From an uncultured Sphaerochaeta sp. (lineage in GTDB: Bacteria > Spirochaetota > Spirochaetia > Sphaerochaetales > Sphaerochaetaceae), in NCBI RefSeq assembly GCF_963666015.1, contig NZ_OY762555.1, forward strand, positions 62,001 to 126,000: DNA of 64,000 bases. The letters run 5' to 3'. Within the stretch, counting starts at the first letter, position 1. Each line of letters opens with the position of its first letter. Of this stretch, positions 7,595 through 16,637 are shown piece after piece. The position numbers and the translations under genes are program-made. The notes below the pieces were generated by a model. It made no database searches. It saw only the letters and a list, made by a program, of their open reading frames with translations, and was not told where the DNA came from.

Positions 7595-8869
7595 ATGAAC
7601 CCAATTCGCGCCGCATTGCTGGGCGGGGGGAGCAGGGGTCGGTATGTGTATGCCGACTACGCAAAAACCCGACCACAAGACCTTCGTATAACAGCCATTG
7701 CAGAACCTGATCCACAGAAGCGTACTACAATTGCAGAGGAGCATGCAATTCCATCTTCACTTGTAGTATCCGACTGGAAGGATTTATTTCCCTCCACACA
7801 CCAGGATTTTGATGTCATTATCATTGCAACCCAAGATGCAATGCATTTGGAGCCTCTTCTCAAGGCAATTGATGAGGGATATCCAGTACTCTGTGAAAAA
7901 CCGGTTGTTCCTTCTTTGGGTGAGCTATCCCAGATTGCAGAAAAAGCAAAGCATACCAAAAGCCTGGTAAGTATCTCACATGTACTGCGATACACTCCGT
8001 TCTTCACCAAAATCAAACAACTCATCGAGGAGAAATCCATCGGTGATCTGATCGGTATCGAATTGCATGAGAATGTAGGCCATATCCATATATCGCACAG
8101 CTATGTTCGAGGAAACTGGAGGAAGAGAGAAGAATCCAGTCCTATGATCCTTGCCAAGAGTTGTCACGATATGGACATTCTTCGCTATCTTGCAGGGAGT
8201 TCGTGCGAAACGCTCTCCAGCTATGGGGATCTGTTCCATTTCAAACAAGATAATGCACCAAAGGGAGCTCCTCCACGATGTACTGATGGTTGCCCTGTGC
8301 TTGAACAGTGTCCCTATGCTTCCCAGAAGATCTACTTGGGAGAGAATACAGACTGGCCTGTGAATGTCATTACCACTGACCTCTCCTACGAGGGGCGGGA
8401 GAAGGCGTTGAAAGAAGGTCCGTATGGGAGGTGTGTATATCACTGTGACAATAATGTGGTTGATCACCAAAGTGTAAGTGCACGGTTCTCCAATGGTGTT
8501 ATCGCAAGCTTTATCATGTCTGGATTTACCATGGATACACATAGGAGTATACGGGTAATGGGGAGCAAGGCGGAACTTAAAGGGGACATGGAGAGTGGTG
8601 AGATTACCATTGATGTTTTCTCGACCAAGGAGCGTATTACTTATCAACTCAATACGAAAAGGGATGGCCACGGGGGAGGAGACGAGCACCTGATTACTGA
8701 TTTCATCGCACGTGTTCGTTCTTTGGATATACGTAGTACCAGTGATCTTTCCTCCTCGTTGGAAAGCCATTTTATGGCATTTGCAGCCGAAGAAAGCCGT
8801 CTCTCTGGGGGAGAAAAAATTGACCTCGCCTCATTTCAGAAGCAAGGTCGTATGAGACTCCTATCTTAG
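7595..8869 (+). CDS. Gfo/Idh/MocA-family oxidoreductase
   Basis: 424 residues. The N-terminal Rossmann domain opens with AALLGGGSRGRYVY, and the family signature EKPV occurs at CEKPVVPSL. A C-terminal alpha/beta domain with SCHDMDILRYL supplies the likely catalytic His/Asp. The family oxidises or epimerises sugars, inositols and amino sugars with tightly bound NAD(P). The segment CTDGCPVLEQCPYASQKIYL, with three Cys, is an insert also seen in a subgroup of these enzymes. The stop overlaps the convergent TRAP gene by 4 bp. The substrate is unknown. Confidence 0.85.
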   Translation: MNPIRAALLGGGSRGRYVYADYAKTRPQDLRITAIAEPDPQKRTTIAEEHAIPSSLVVSDWKDLFPSTHQDFDVIIIATQDAMHLEPLLKAIDEGYPVLCEKPVVPSLGELSQIAEKAKHTKSLVSISHVLRYTPFFTKIKQLIEEKSIGDLIGIELHENVGHIHISHSYVRGNWRKREESSPMILAKSCHDMDILRYLAGSSCETLSSYGDLFHFKQDNAPKGAPPRCTDGCPVLEQCPYASQKIYLGENTDWPVNVITTDLSYEGREKALKEGPYGRCVYHCDNNVVDHQSVSARFSNGVIASFIMSGFTMDTHRSIRVMGSKAELKGDMESGEITIDVFSTKERITYQLNTKRDGHGGGDEHLITDFIARVRSLDIRSTSDLSSSLESHFMAFAAEESRLSGGEKIDLASFQKQGRMRLLS

Positions 8870-10821
8870 GCAATCTGTTTCTTGTGCTTCCAATAGAACT
8901 GGAAGAGTACAACCAGAACCGCCAAAGAGAAACCGATTATATCCTGTACCACGTTTGCAGAGATCAAGAGCAGGGCTCCCAAGAAGGCCGCAATACGTAC
9001 AGGCCAAACCATGTCCTTGAACAGGTATCCCTCTGTTGCCATACCGATCAAGAGAACTCCCAAGATGGCGGTAATTGCTACTCGTAATGCAACCAGCGGT
9101 GTTACATCAATGAGCAGGAGTGCTGAGTTGTAGATGAACATGTAGGGAACGATAAAACCAGCCAGTGAGAGTTTTACCGATTGTATGCCTGTCTTCATGG
9201 GATCTCCGCCACTCAAGCCTGCTGCTGCAAATGATGCAAGAGCAACCGGAGGAGTGATGTTGGCAAACATCGCAAAATAGAAGACAAACATATGGGCTGC
9301 CAATGGGGGGATGCCAAGCTTCACAAGGGCCGGAGCTGCCATGGTAGCGGTGATCAGGTATGCCGGTATGGACGGAAGTCCCATACCGAGGATCATACAG
9401 GTGATCATGGTGAGGAAGAGCGTCATCATCAGGTTGGACTGTCCAAGCTGGATGATGGCATTGGCCATGTTGAGTCCAAACCCAGTAAGACTAACCACAC
9501 CAATGATGATTCCCACCACGGCACATGCAACGGCTACAGATACTACAGCCCTGGTGCCTTCAGAAAATGCATCGAGAATCTGGCGAAGTGTCATCCTGGT
9601 TGTCTTTCTTGCCATACTGACCGCGATGGTGGCAACTATTGCCCAGAAGGCGGAGAAGATGACTGTGGCTCCACTGAAAAGCAGCATGTAGAGCAGAAAG
9701 GCGATGGGAATCAAGAGATGTCCACGCTCTCGCATTACATCCCTTAATTTCGGGAGTTGATCCTTGGGAAGTCCCTCAAGGTTTAGCTTGGAAGCACGTA
9801 GTTGTACCTGCACCAAGATGCCGAGGTAGTAGAGCAGGGCAGGTATTGCTGCACTCACAACAATGGAACTGTATTTGACTCCGAGCATCTCAGCCATGAT
9901 GAAGGCTGCTGCACCCATGATCGGAGGAAGAAGTTGCCCTCCAACAGAGGCACTCGATTCTACAGCGCCGCTGAACTCATTGGAATACCCGGTTTTTTTC
10001 ATCAGTGGGATGGTGAAGGCTCCAGTGGTAACTACATTGGCGACAGCACTTCCGTTGATGGAACCAAGGAATCCGCTTGCAATGACTGCCACCTTAGCCG
10101 GACCACCCTTGGAGCTTCCTGCAAAAGCAAGGGCCAGATCATTGAAGAACCGTCCCATACCACACTTATTCATAACCGTACCAAACATGATAAATAGGAA
10201 AATATATGAGGCTGCTACATCCACAGAAGTACCATAGATACCTTCTGTGTTGATAAAGATATGGTTGACCAGAGCTTTCCAGTCGTATCCTCGATGCATA
10301 AAAATCCCTGGAAGATTTCTTCCAAAGAGCCCGTACAGTAAAAAGATGAGACTGAGGATAACCAATGGCCATCCAGAAATCCGCCTACTTGCTTCCAGTA
10401 CCACGAGAATCAGGATGGTTCCCATGACCACGTCCATGGTATTGGGACTTCCCATTCGGTTAATGAAGTTGATGTAGTCAATCCAGACATATGCTGCCAC
10501 TGCTAGTGAGGCAATTGCAAACACAATGTCATACCAGGGGATGGATTTCCTGCTTGCTTTTTTGTTGGCAGGGTAGAGGAAGAAGGTCATGAAGAGAATC
10601 ATGGCAACATGGAGTGAGCGGTGCAAATGTGTTGCCGGATACCCTATAAATGAGGTACCAAAGTGGTAGAGTGCTACAATGATGGAAATCCAATACAGCC
10701 CTTGGGCAAGAAGATAGTGGTCGAATTTACGTGTCTTCGATTCTTTCTCGAACTTGCTGAGCAGCTGCTCCTGTTTGCTTTTCATGGCAGGATTCATTTC
10801 GTCAAGGGATATCTTGGCCAT
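8866..10821 (-). CDS. TRAP transporter permease, fused 4TM/12TM (DctQM-type)
   Basis: 651 residues, almost entirely hydrophobic. A four-helix DctQ-like N-terminus (about 45-165) is fused to a twelve-helix DctM-like domain that includes GGPAKVAVIASGFLGSINGS and GMGLPSIPAYLITATMAAPAL. Fused permeases go with TAXI-type binding proteins, one of which is encoded two genes upstream. They use an ion gradient to import an organic acid captured by the binding protein. The start at 10821 has GAAGGAG upstream and lies inside the end of the DUF1850 gene. The substrate is not predictable; some TAXI systems move glutamate or other carboxylates. Confidence 0.9.
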   Translation of the reverse strand: MAKISLDEMNPAMKSKQEQLLSKFEKESKTRKFDHYLLAQGLYWISIIVALYHFGTSFIGYPATHLHRSLHVAMILFMTFFLYPANKKASRKSIPWYDIVFAIASLAVAAYVWIDYINFINRMGSPNTMDVVMGTILILVVLEASRRISGWPLVILSLIFLLYGLFGRNLPGIFMHRGYDWKALVNHIFINTEGIYGTSVDVAASYIFLFIMFGTVMNKCGMGRFFNDLALAFAGSSKGGPAKVAVIASGFLGSINGSAVANVVTTGAFTIPLMKKTGYSNEFSGAVESSASVGGQLLPPIMGAAAFIMAEMLGVKYSSIVVSAAIPALLYYLGILVQVQLRASKLNLEGLPKDQLPKLRDVMRERGHLLIPIAFLLYMLLFSGATVIFSAFWAIVATIAVSMARKTTRMTLRQILDAFSEGTRAVVSVAVACAVVGIIIGVVSLTGFGLNMANAIIQLGQSNLMMTLFLTMITCMILGMGLPSIPAYLITATMAAPALVKLGIPPLAAHMFVFYFAMFANITPPVALASFAAAGLSGGDPMKTGIQSVKLSLAGFIVPYMFIYNSALLLIDVTPLVALRVAITAILGVLLIGMATEGYLFKDMVWPVRIAAFLGALLLISANVVQDIIGFSLAVLVVLFQFYWKHKKQIA

Positions 10822-11303
10822 ATGGTTCCTACTCCTTCTATAGTTAATTCTACCGGAATATGATGGGGTACATCCTCACCGGTGATAAAGATGGTGTTTC
10901 CAACAGTAATGCTGGTTAATGCGGTTTGGGAATGGATCCAACGAATTTCGCCAAACACTTGGTCGAGTTGTTCCATGACAACCATACCGTCTTTCACAGA
11001 TGTTACGCCTTTGTTCTCAGGAATACCAGCTCCAAAGCCTGCCACCTTGATGGTGTCTAGGTGGAATGAGCCATCCTTTTGGATGGTGAATTCCTCAATC
11101 CAGGGAATAAACTCAGCTGAATGGATCCAACTGTAGGTAAGCTGCTCTCCCTCTTCCACGGGAATCGAAGCCAGCACCTCCCCGGTTTGCTGATCGCTTA
11201 ACACCAAGGCAAGACCTGGTCTTTGTAGGAAGAGGAGAAGCAGTGTCCCCACCACAAGGGTGAGGACAACGACAATAATTCTACGTTGTGTACTGCTTTT
11301 CAT
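10794..11303 (-). CDS. DUF1850 protein associated with TAXI-TRAP transporters
   Basis: 169 residues. A single N-terminal membrane helix (about 10-26) is followed by a beta-rich extracytoplasmic domain with the DUF1850 pattern YSWIHSAEFIPWIEEF, also recognised by the IHS...P..E core. DUF1850 genes are regular neighbours of TAXI-type TRAP operons, and here the gene sits between the binding protein (9 bp away) and the fused permease (28-bp overlap). It may help assemble the transporter or regulate it, but no biochemical function is established to my knowledge. The ATG at 11303 directly follows an in-frame TTG. Confidence 0.8.
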   Translation of the reverse strand: MKSSTQRRIIVVVLTLVVGTLLLLFLQRPGLALVLSDQQTGEVLASIPVEEGEQLTYSWIHSAEFIPWIEEFTIQKDGSFHLDTIKVAGFGAGIPENKGVTSVKDGMVVMEQLDQVFGEIRWIHSQTALTSITVGNTIFITGEDVPHHIPVELTIEGVGTIWPRYPLTK

Positions 11304-11312
11304 CAAGAATGC

Positions 11313-12299
11313 TTACAGTCCTGCTTCCTCGTAGTATTTGATAGCTCCTTCGTGGAAGGGGATATCCACACCGATGTGACTGTTCTCAAGGGTGATATGC
11401 TTCTGTGCTGTAGCATGTGCTGCCTGGATGTCTCCAATGTTTTCGAAGATACCCTTGGTCAGGTCATATGCTACATCAGCGGGAAGGTCCTTGTTGACGA
11501 TCATGATGTTGCGAACCGTGGCGGTCTGGATATCAGAATCGGTGTCATACACGTCAGCGGGAATGGTTGCTTCAACGAAGAAGGGATAGTTCTTCTTCAG
11601 GGTTGCAAGACCTTCGCCTTCGATGGGTACGAGTACAATCTTGCTGGTGGTGCCAAGCTCCATGATGGTTGCATTGGGAATGCCGCTGGTTACAAAGACT
11701 GCATCAACCATGTTGTTCTTCAACTGGGCGATTGCCTCACCATAGTTGAGGTAGTCAACCTTGCTGTCTGCATAGCTCATGCCATGTGCTTCGTACATCA
11801 TTCTTGCATTGACCTCAACACCACTATTGGGGGCGCCGATGCCGACACGCTTACCTTTCAGATCGGTGAACTTCTTGATACCGGTCTTGTCAGTGGTAAC
11901 CAGCTGTACATAGTTGGGGTAGAGACCAAGCAGAGCGCGGAGCTCTGTAGCAGGTTCCTTGCCCTCATAAGCACCAAAACCCTGGTATGCCTGTGCTACA
12001 ACATCACTCATGGCAATTGCCATCTCAGCACGATTTTCCCTGATCAGGGTGACGTTCTCTGCTGAAGCACCGGTTGCCTGTGCTGATGACTTGTAGCCAA
12101 GCTTATTCTGGAATACTGAAGAGAACGCTCCTCCGATTGGGTAGTAGAGACCACTGGTAGGTCCGGTTGCAACGGTGATGAAATACTTGCTTCTATCAAG
12201 TTCGCCACTCTGTGCTTTTTCACTATCGCCTGCAGCAAAAAGGGAGATGCTCATGACCAAGGCCAGAAGAGCAATTAGGAACAGCTGTCTTTTTTTCAT
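11313..12299 (-). CDS. TAXI-family TRAP solute-binding protein
   Basis: About 328 residues with a signal peptide (MKKRQLFLIALLALVMS...FAAGDSE). The mature part begins with FITVATGPTSGLYYPIGGAFS, the TAXI-family opening, and continues with SAENVTLI and KRVGIGAPNSGVEVNARMM. It binds the substrate in the periplasm and hands it to the fused permease. The start at 12299 has AGGAG upstream; an in-frame extension to 12371 has none. The FAAGDSE end of the signal peptide is spirochaete-like. It is the first gene of a three-gene minus-strand operon. Confidence 0.9.
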   Translation of the reverse strand: MKKRQLFLIALLALVMSISLFAAGDSEKAQSGELDRSKYFITVATGPTSGLYYPIGGAFSSVFQNKLGYKSSAQATGASAENVTLIRENRAEMAIAMSDVVAQAYQGFGAYEGKEPATELRALLGLYPNYVQLVTTDKTGIKKFTDLKGKRVGIGAPNSGVEVNARMMYEAHGMSYADSKVDYLNYGEAIAQLKNNMVDAVFVTSGIPNATIMELGTTSKIVLVPIEGEGLATLKKNYPFFVEATIPADVYDTDSDIQTATVRNIMIVNKDLPADVAYDLTKGIFENIGDIQAAHATAQKHITLENSHIGVDIPFHEGAIKYYEEAGL

Positions 12300-12403
12300 A
12301 CGTTTCTCCTGTAAATAAAATTCTCGCAGGTGTATAGGCCTGCATGTCTCCAAGAACCACTTTCTGAGCACTTCTTATCGTTGTTTTGCCAGATGGGTAG
12401 GAC

Positions 12404-12428
12404 TGCATATCATTGGTATTAATATGCA
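12404..12428. promoter_or_regulatory. Inverted repeat in the TAXI-TRAP / UbiA divergent region
   Basis: TGCATAT (12404-12410) and ATATGCA (12422-12428) form a perfect 7-bp inverted repeat separated by 11 bp. It is placed between the start of the TAXI operon and the UbiA gene. It could be an operator shared by both directions, but no regulator gene is adjacent. Confidence 0.35.
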
Positions 12429-12481
12429 AAAGCAGAATACAAGGAGGTTTATGTGAAAATCAAGTGGTAAAGTGAAGAAGC

Positions 12482-13432
12482 ATGGAAAATATCCCACAAA
12501 AACAGTATAATTTCCTTATGACAACACGCCAGTTCCTTAATATCGTAGAGATGCGAACGAAGGTTATCAGCATGGGCACTTTTGCCTGTGCATCCCTCTA
12601 TGCAGTTAATATTCAAGATAGTGTACCTATAGTTCCTTGGGTAATTATGGGGTTCGCAACCCTTTTCGTCGACATGGGAACAACGGGCTTCAATACCTTT
12701 TTCGATTATTATCGGGGGACCGATAACCTTACCTATACCAAGGAGAAAGAGAAAGTGCTTGTGCATGAACAGGTGAACCCGCTCTCTGCCTTGCTTATCT
12801 CCCTTGCCCTGTTCGCCCTGGCTGCTGTACTGGGCCTCGTTCTGGCCTCTATGACCAGCTGGTATCTTCTCCTGGTTGGTGGGATGTGCATGCTTGTTGG
12901 TTTCTTCTATACAGCCGGGCCACTGCCGATCAGCCGGACCCCGTTTGGGGAACTGTTTGCCGGAGGCTTTCTGGGCAGTGTTCTCTTTTTGATCACGCTC
13001 TTTGTCCTAGGGGTTCCCCTTGGTGCCAAGGAGGTTGCTGCAACTGTTCCCTTCCTTTTGCTTATTGGTATGATCCTTTCGGTGAACAATGGGTGTGACC
13101 GAATAGGTGATACAGCAAATGGAAGGAAAACTCTTTCTATTCTCCTGGGAAAACGAGGCAGTGTTGGCTTGGTTGCAACTGAAGGGCTGGCTGCCTATCT
13201 GGTAAGTGCAGTGTTTGTGTTTGTTGGAATGTATACAGTGTACTTCCTTCCTCTGCTGGTATTTCTAGCCATCCGTTTCTTGGTTCAGTTTAGGAGAGTG
13301 AGGAGGGAGGGAATGGATGAAGCACACAAAGCCCAACATATGGGCTTTGCTTCTTCTACCTTTATCTCTTTCTCATTGAGTTTTGCTATTGCTTTCCTGC
13401 TCAGTAGAGTGTTCGGTTCTCCGGTTTTTTAA
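12482..13432 (+). CDS. UbiA-family prenyltransferase (MenA-like)
   Basis: 316 residues with about eight membrane helices. The first Asp-rich motif is NTFFDYYRGTDN (about residue 77), and the second is NNGCDRIGDTANGRKTLSILLG (about 200-221), the N-x-x-D-x-x-x-D + GK-TL pattern of MenA. Family members attach a polyprenyl chain to an aromatic ring, for example dihydroxynaphthoate in menaquinone synthesis. No other quinone gene is in the window, so the acceptor is uncertain. The start lacks a good SD; a strong AAGGAGG lies 34 bp upstream in front of an ATG-TGA. The 3' end overlaps the convergent MFS gene by 32 bp. Confidence 0.8.
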   Translation: MENIPQKQYNFLMTTRQFLNIVEMRTKVISMGTFACASLYAVNIQDSVPIVPWVIMGFATLFVDMGTTGFNTFFDYYRGTDNLTYTKEKEKVLVHEQVNPLSALLISLALFALAAVLGLVLASMTSWYLLLVGGMCMLVGFFYTAGPLPISRTPFGELFAGGFLGSVLFLITLFVLGVPLGAKEVAATVPFLLLIGMILSVNNGCDRIGDTANGRKTLSILLGKRGSVGLVATEGLAAYLVSAVFVFVGMYTVYFLPLLVFLAIRFLVQFRRVRREGMDEAHKAQHMGFASSTFISFSLSFAIAFLLSRVFGSPVF

Positions 13433-14621
13433 TCGTTGCTGCAAACACCGAGTTAGCCAATCCCAAAACCGCTGAGAGGGAGAACAGTACTTCAATGCCG
13501 AGCGTTTTCCAGATAAGGCCACCAAGCAGTGCAATCATGACACTGATCAGGTGATTGACCGAGATACCTGTTGTAAGGGTAGCGGTAAGCTCTTCACGGG
13601 AAGAGGATAGGTCTCTTACATATACATTGGTAGCCATGCTCGCAAGGCTGATAATCGAATCAAGTACAAAATTAACACATACCACAATGAATGCTATTTC
13701 CATGGGAAAAATTCGATGTGCAAATCCATAGAGCAAGCAGACCGCAACCAGGATTATGGTATCGGCTACCATGATGGTCTTATACCCCAGCTTGTCCACC
13801 AATATCCCGATAACCGGACTGAGCAACATGCCGAAGATTGCGCAGATGGCGAGCAGCATCGCAATTACTGAGGTGTCGGCTCCATAGAAAAGGATAAGGA
13901 CATAGGGAGCAAAAGTAAGGAATATCTGCTTCCTTGCTCCATAGAATACTTCCAGCATATAGAACTTCCCAAACTTGCGATGGAAGTACAACCGACTTCG
14001 TTTGACCGGCTTTCCACGATCTCTCATCGTGAGTACGATAACTGCTGCAGAGAAGAGCAAGGAAGCTGAGAGGAAGAAGATTACACGGAACCCTACGATT
14101 GAATCCCTTGCATACCCAAGACGGCCCAGGACCAGGAAGAGGATGGATACGATGACAAAACCACCGATATTTCCCCCATGGCTGATCGCTGAGGTTACCC
14201 CCAGGCTGGCTCCTCCCTTTTCGCTCTTTGCAAAGGAGAGGGACATCGAGCTCTTGATTGGCATGATAATATGCTCTCCACTACTGAAGACAACCATGAA
14301 GAGGATGACTACTACCTTGCTGGAGCCGAGAAACAACAAGCCAAGCAAACCGAAGAGCATGATAAGCGTACCTACCTTGTAGACGGTACTCTCACTGAAT
14401 CGATACATGGAGGCGAGGATGAAGATAAGCAGAAGCCCAGGTAATTCGCGAAAGAATTCTACAATTCCCCGTTCAAATTCAGAAATCTTTACTATCTCTG
14501 CAAGATAGTTGTCCTGAATTCCACGATACAGCCCGTAAGCAAGACCGGTAAGCAGAATAGTAGTAAGGAATACCCTTACACCTGTATCGCCCCGGTAGAT
14601 CGATTCTTTCTCTCTCGGCAT
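13401..14621 (-). CDS. MFS transporter
   Basis: About 406 residues with twelve predicted membrane helices. The inter-helix motif VDKLGYKT (about residue 286) is the second-half counterpart of the MFS G-x-x-x-D-R/K-x-G-R/K-R/K loop, and the first-half loop is FRELPGLLLIF. The start at 14621 has GGAG eight bases upstream and is preferred over an ATG at 14642 with no SD. The substrate is unknown. The gene is convergent with the UbiA gene and about 60 bp upstream of the 3' end of the GntR gene on the same strand. Confidence 0.8.
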   Translation of the reverse strand: MPREKESIYRGDTGVRVFLTTILLTGLAYGLYRGIQDNYLAEIVKISEFERGIVEFFRELPGLLLIFILASMYRFSESTVYKVGTLIMLFGLLGLLFLGSSKVVVILFMVVFSSGEHIIMPIKSSMSLSFAKSEKGGASLGVTSAISHGGNIGGFVIVSILFLVLGRLGYARDSIVGFRVIFFLSASLLFSAAVIVLTMRDRGKPVKRSRLYFHRKFGKFYMLEVFYGARKQIFLTFAPYVLILFYGADTSVIAMLLAICAIFGMLLSPVIGILVDKLGYKTIMVADTIILVAVCLLYGFAHRIFPMEIAFIVVCVNFVLDSIISLASMATNVYVRDLSSSREELTATLTTGISVNHLISVMIALLGGLIWKTLGIEVLFSLSAVLGLANSVFAATIKKPENRTLY

Positions 14622-14700
14622 GGTAGAGACTCCAGTTGGCATGAATTACCTGTGACTATGATTAGAATTGTAGAGGATGTCAACAAGTATTGTTGATGTT

Positions 14701-15402
14701 CTAAGATTGTCCCTCAAGTACCTTGTTGATATCGGCAAGGGAACTTCCCAGATGTGCAAGCATATATGCTGCTGCTTTTTGGGAATCGCGTTCTTTTAAT
14801 GCCGTGATGATCAATTCATGCTCTCGAATAGTATTTTCTGAACTGGTTTTTACCGATATGGACATGAGACGATAGCGCTTAAGCTCCATTGCAAGGAGCT
14901 CATTGATTTTCATCAAGAGTGGGTTATGTGACATCTTACAGATTTGTGTATGGAATTCTTCATCCAATGCCGCAAGGGCTGCTACATTCGCCTGGGTGTT
15001 TTGCGAGATGAAATGTTGGTGGATGACCTCCAATTGTGCCACTTCCTCATCTGTTGCACGACTCACAGCCATTCTCACTTGCACGGTTTCCAGAGCTTCT
15101 CGTACATCGGTAGTGTCTTTCAGGGTGGGGGCGGACTCTATAAACCAAGAACGAATGGCATCATAGTCATGGCTTTGATTGTCACGTACAAAAGCCCCTT
15201 TCCCTGCAATAAGCTCTACATATCCTTCAGCTTGCAGTGATCGCATAGCCTCGCGTACCGTAGATCTGCTAACCGAAAGCATCTTGCAGAGCTGGATTTC
15301 TGCTGGCAGTTTTGTTCCAATGGGATAGGTTCCATTCATGATGGATTCTCGAATTGAGTCAATGACTTGTGTGGTTACGGATATTCTTTTTATTTCTTTC
15401 AT
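14701..15402 (-). CDS. GntR-family (FadR/FCD) regulator of the TRAP operon
   Basis: About 233 residues. The N-terminal winged helix includes GTKLPAEIQLCKMLSVSRST and VREAMRSLQAEGYVE. The C-terminal all-helical FCD domain keeps the usual metal or ligand residues: Asp/His in LDEEFHTQI, His in IREHELII and His in LAHLG. Regulators of this group answer to small acids such as uronates, gluconate or lactate. The start at 15402 is chosen because the promoter (15420-15448) would lie inside a longer reading frame beginning at 15429. The gene diverges from dctPQM, and identical palindromes cover both promoters, so it probably represses itself and the transporter operon. Confidence 0.88.
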   Translation of the reverse strand: MKEIKRISVTTQVIDSIRESIMNGTYPIGTKLPAEIQLCKMLSVSRSTVREAMRSLQAEGYVELIAGKGAFVRDNQSHDYDAIRSWFIESAPTLKDTTDVREALETVQVRMAVSRATDEEVAQLEVIHQHFISQNTQANVAALAALDEEFHTQICKMSHNPLLMKINELLAMELKRYRLMSISVKTSSENTIREHELIITALKERDSQKAAAYMLAHLGSSLADINKVLEGQS

Positions 15403-15407
15403 GTTTT

Positions 15408-15418
15408 TTGTCTGACAA
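15408..15418. promoter_or_regulatory. Palindromic GntR operator copy 1
   Basis: TTGTCTGACAA is a perfect palindrome around a central base. It is placed directly downstream of the gntR -10 box and 6 bp before its ATG. It is the same sequence (opposite strand) as the site at 15516-15528. Confidence 0.65.
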
Positions 15419-15419
15419 C

Positions 15420-15448
15420 AGACTACCATGTGAAACTTGGCTAGTCAA
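15420..15448 (-). promoter_or_regulatory. Promoter of the GntR gene
   Basis: Read on the minus strand, TTGACT (15448-15443), a 17-bp spacer and TAGTCT (15425-15420) form a promoter. Its expected start point falls in the operator at 15408-15418. The leader would be only about ten bases. Confidence 0.55.
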
Positions 15449-15471
15449 AGAAATTTTTAGGAAAATAATGA

Positions 15472-15499
15472 TTGACAACACAAATATGCATGGTATCCT
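15472..15499 (+). promoter_or_regulatory. Promoter of the dctPQM operon
   Basis: A perfect TTGACA (15472-15477) is followed after 16 bp by TATCCT (15494-15499), with an extended -10 TG at 15491-15492. The palindromic operator starts 17 bp downstream of the -10 box, where a bound repressor would block initiation or early elongation. Confidence 0.65.
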
Positions 15500-15515
15500 C
15501 TAAAAGGATTCATAA

Positions 15516-15528
15516 ATTGTCAGACAAT
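15516..15528. promoter_or_regulatory. Palindromic GntR operator copy 2
   Basis: ATTGTC-A-GACAAT is a perfect 13-bp palindrome between the dctP promoter and the dctP SD. It shares its 11-bp core with 15408-15418. Two matching sites on divergent promoters of regulator and target make it a credible operator for the adjacent GntR protein. Confidence 0.65.
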
Positions 15529-15560
15529 CTGGCATCATACAAAATCGTGGAGGTTTGAAT

Positions 15561-16568
15561 ATGAAGAAACTGATCGCTGTATTGCTTATGGTCACCATGA
15601 GTATGACCCTTGTATTTGCACAAGGTGGAAATGAGAAAAGTAGTGGGGCAGAGAGTGTTACTCTCACTGTGTATTCACCGGGTAACGCAAACTCTGTTCC
15701 TACCAAAACCATTCTTAAATATAAAGAATTGGTAGAGAATGCTTCCAACGGAACAATCAAGATGGTGGCTCATCATTCTGGGGAGCTGGGCAACGATGCA
15801 GAAGCCTTGCAGTCAACCAGAATGGGTACCATTGATATCATCTTTGCAGGAACCAGTGGGTTTACCAGTTTCTACGAGGATGCCAAAATCTTGGATTTGC
15901 CATTCTTGTTTGACTCTGCCCAAGAAGCCTATGAAATTGTAAACGGTGATATTGGAGAAGAGATTTTCGCAGATTTGCCATCGGTAGGATTGGTGTATCT
16001 CTCAGAGGGAGACAATGGAATGCGTCATATTGCAACGACCAATAGGCCCATTGATTCTGTTGCTGATGTTGATGGCCTTAAGATTCGTGTTCCCACCAGT
16101 AAGATGTACCTAGATGTCTGGAGTGCTCTTGGAGCAACCCCGGTCGCCCTTGCATTGAATGAATTGGCAATTGCTCTGGCAAACGGAACAGCAGAGGCTC
16201 AGGACAATGCAACGTATCATCTTGTAGCAAATGCTACCTATGATGATATTGAGCACTACAGTTTTATCAACTATATGTGGATGGGCTGTACCATGGCTAT
16301 GAACCAGGACAGCTGGAACAAGCTCTCTACTGAACAGCAGAACATTCTTAAAGAGCAGGCAATTGCAGCAGCTAAATACTCTTTTGATACCATTGAGGAA
16401 GACAATGTCTCTGCAACGAAAGTACTCAGGGAAGCTGGAGTCCAGTTCAATGAGACCCCAGATATCCAGAGCTTCAAAGATAAGTTGGGTGGATCATCGT
16501 ACTACACGCAGTACAAGGATGCTGCTTGGTACAACCAAGCGATCTTGGATGCAATTTTGGCAAACTAA
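15561..16568 (+). CDS. DctP-type TRAP solute-binding protein
   Basis: About 335 residues with a signal peptide ending FAQGGNE. The DctP fold is shown by MVAHHSGELGNDAEALQSTRMGTIDI, LPFLFDSAQEAYEI and the substrate-carboxylate Arg in GLKIRVPTSKMYLDVW (about residue 174). It captures an organic or sugar acid in the periplasm. The ATG at 15561 has GGAGG seven bases upstream; a TTG two codons earlier has poor spacing. A perfect 14-bp stem-loop follows 15 bp after the stop, before dctQ. Confidence 0.92.
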   Translation: MKKLIAVLLMVTMSMTLVFAQGGNEKSSGAESVTLTVYSPGNANSVPTKTILKYKELVENASNGTIKMVAHHSGELGNDAEALQSTRMGTIDIIFAGTSGFTSFYEDAKILDLPFLFDSAQEAYEIVNGDIGEEIFADLPSVGLVYLSEGDNGMRHIATTNRPIDSVADVDGLKIRVPTSKMYLDVWSALGATPVALALNELAIALANGTAEAQDNATYHLVANATYDDIEHYSFINYMWMGCTMAMNQDSWNKLSTEQQNILKEQAIAAAKYSFDTIEEDNVSATKVLREAGVQFNETPDIQSFKDKLGGSSYYTQYKDAAWYNQAILDAILAN

Positions 16569-16582
16569 GCAGGACTGTCGTA

Positions 16583-16612
16583 TACAAGGGCGAGAGGTCT
16601 CTCGCCCTTGTA
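16583..16612 (+). other. Stem-loop between dctP and dctQ
   Basis: Positions 16583-16596 (TACAAGGGCGAGAG) pair perfectly with 16599-16612 around a two-base gap. There is no T-run after it, so it is unlikely to be a full terminator. Structures at this place often protect the binding-protein mRNA or damp read-through, giving more binding protein than permease. Confidence 0.65.
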
Positions 16613-16637
16613 TCATTGAATTTGAGGAAGGATTTAC

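Noticed and set aside
7976..8770. 264-codon minus-strand frame opposite the Gfo/Idh gene
   Set aside because: Shadow of a recognised oxidoreductase, with no motif or SD.
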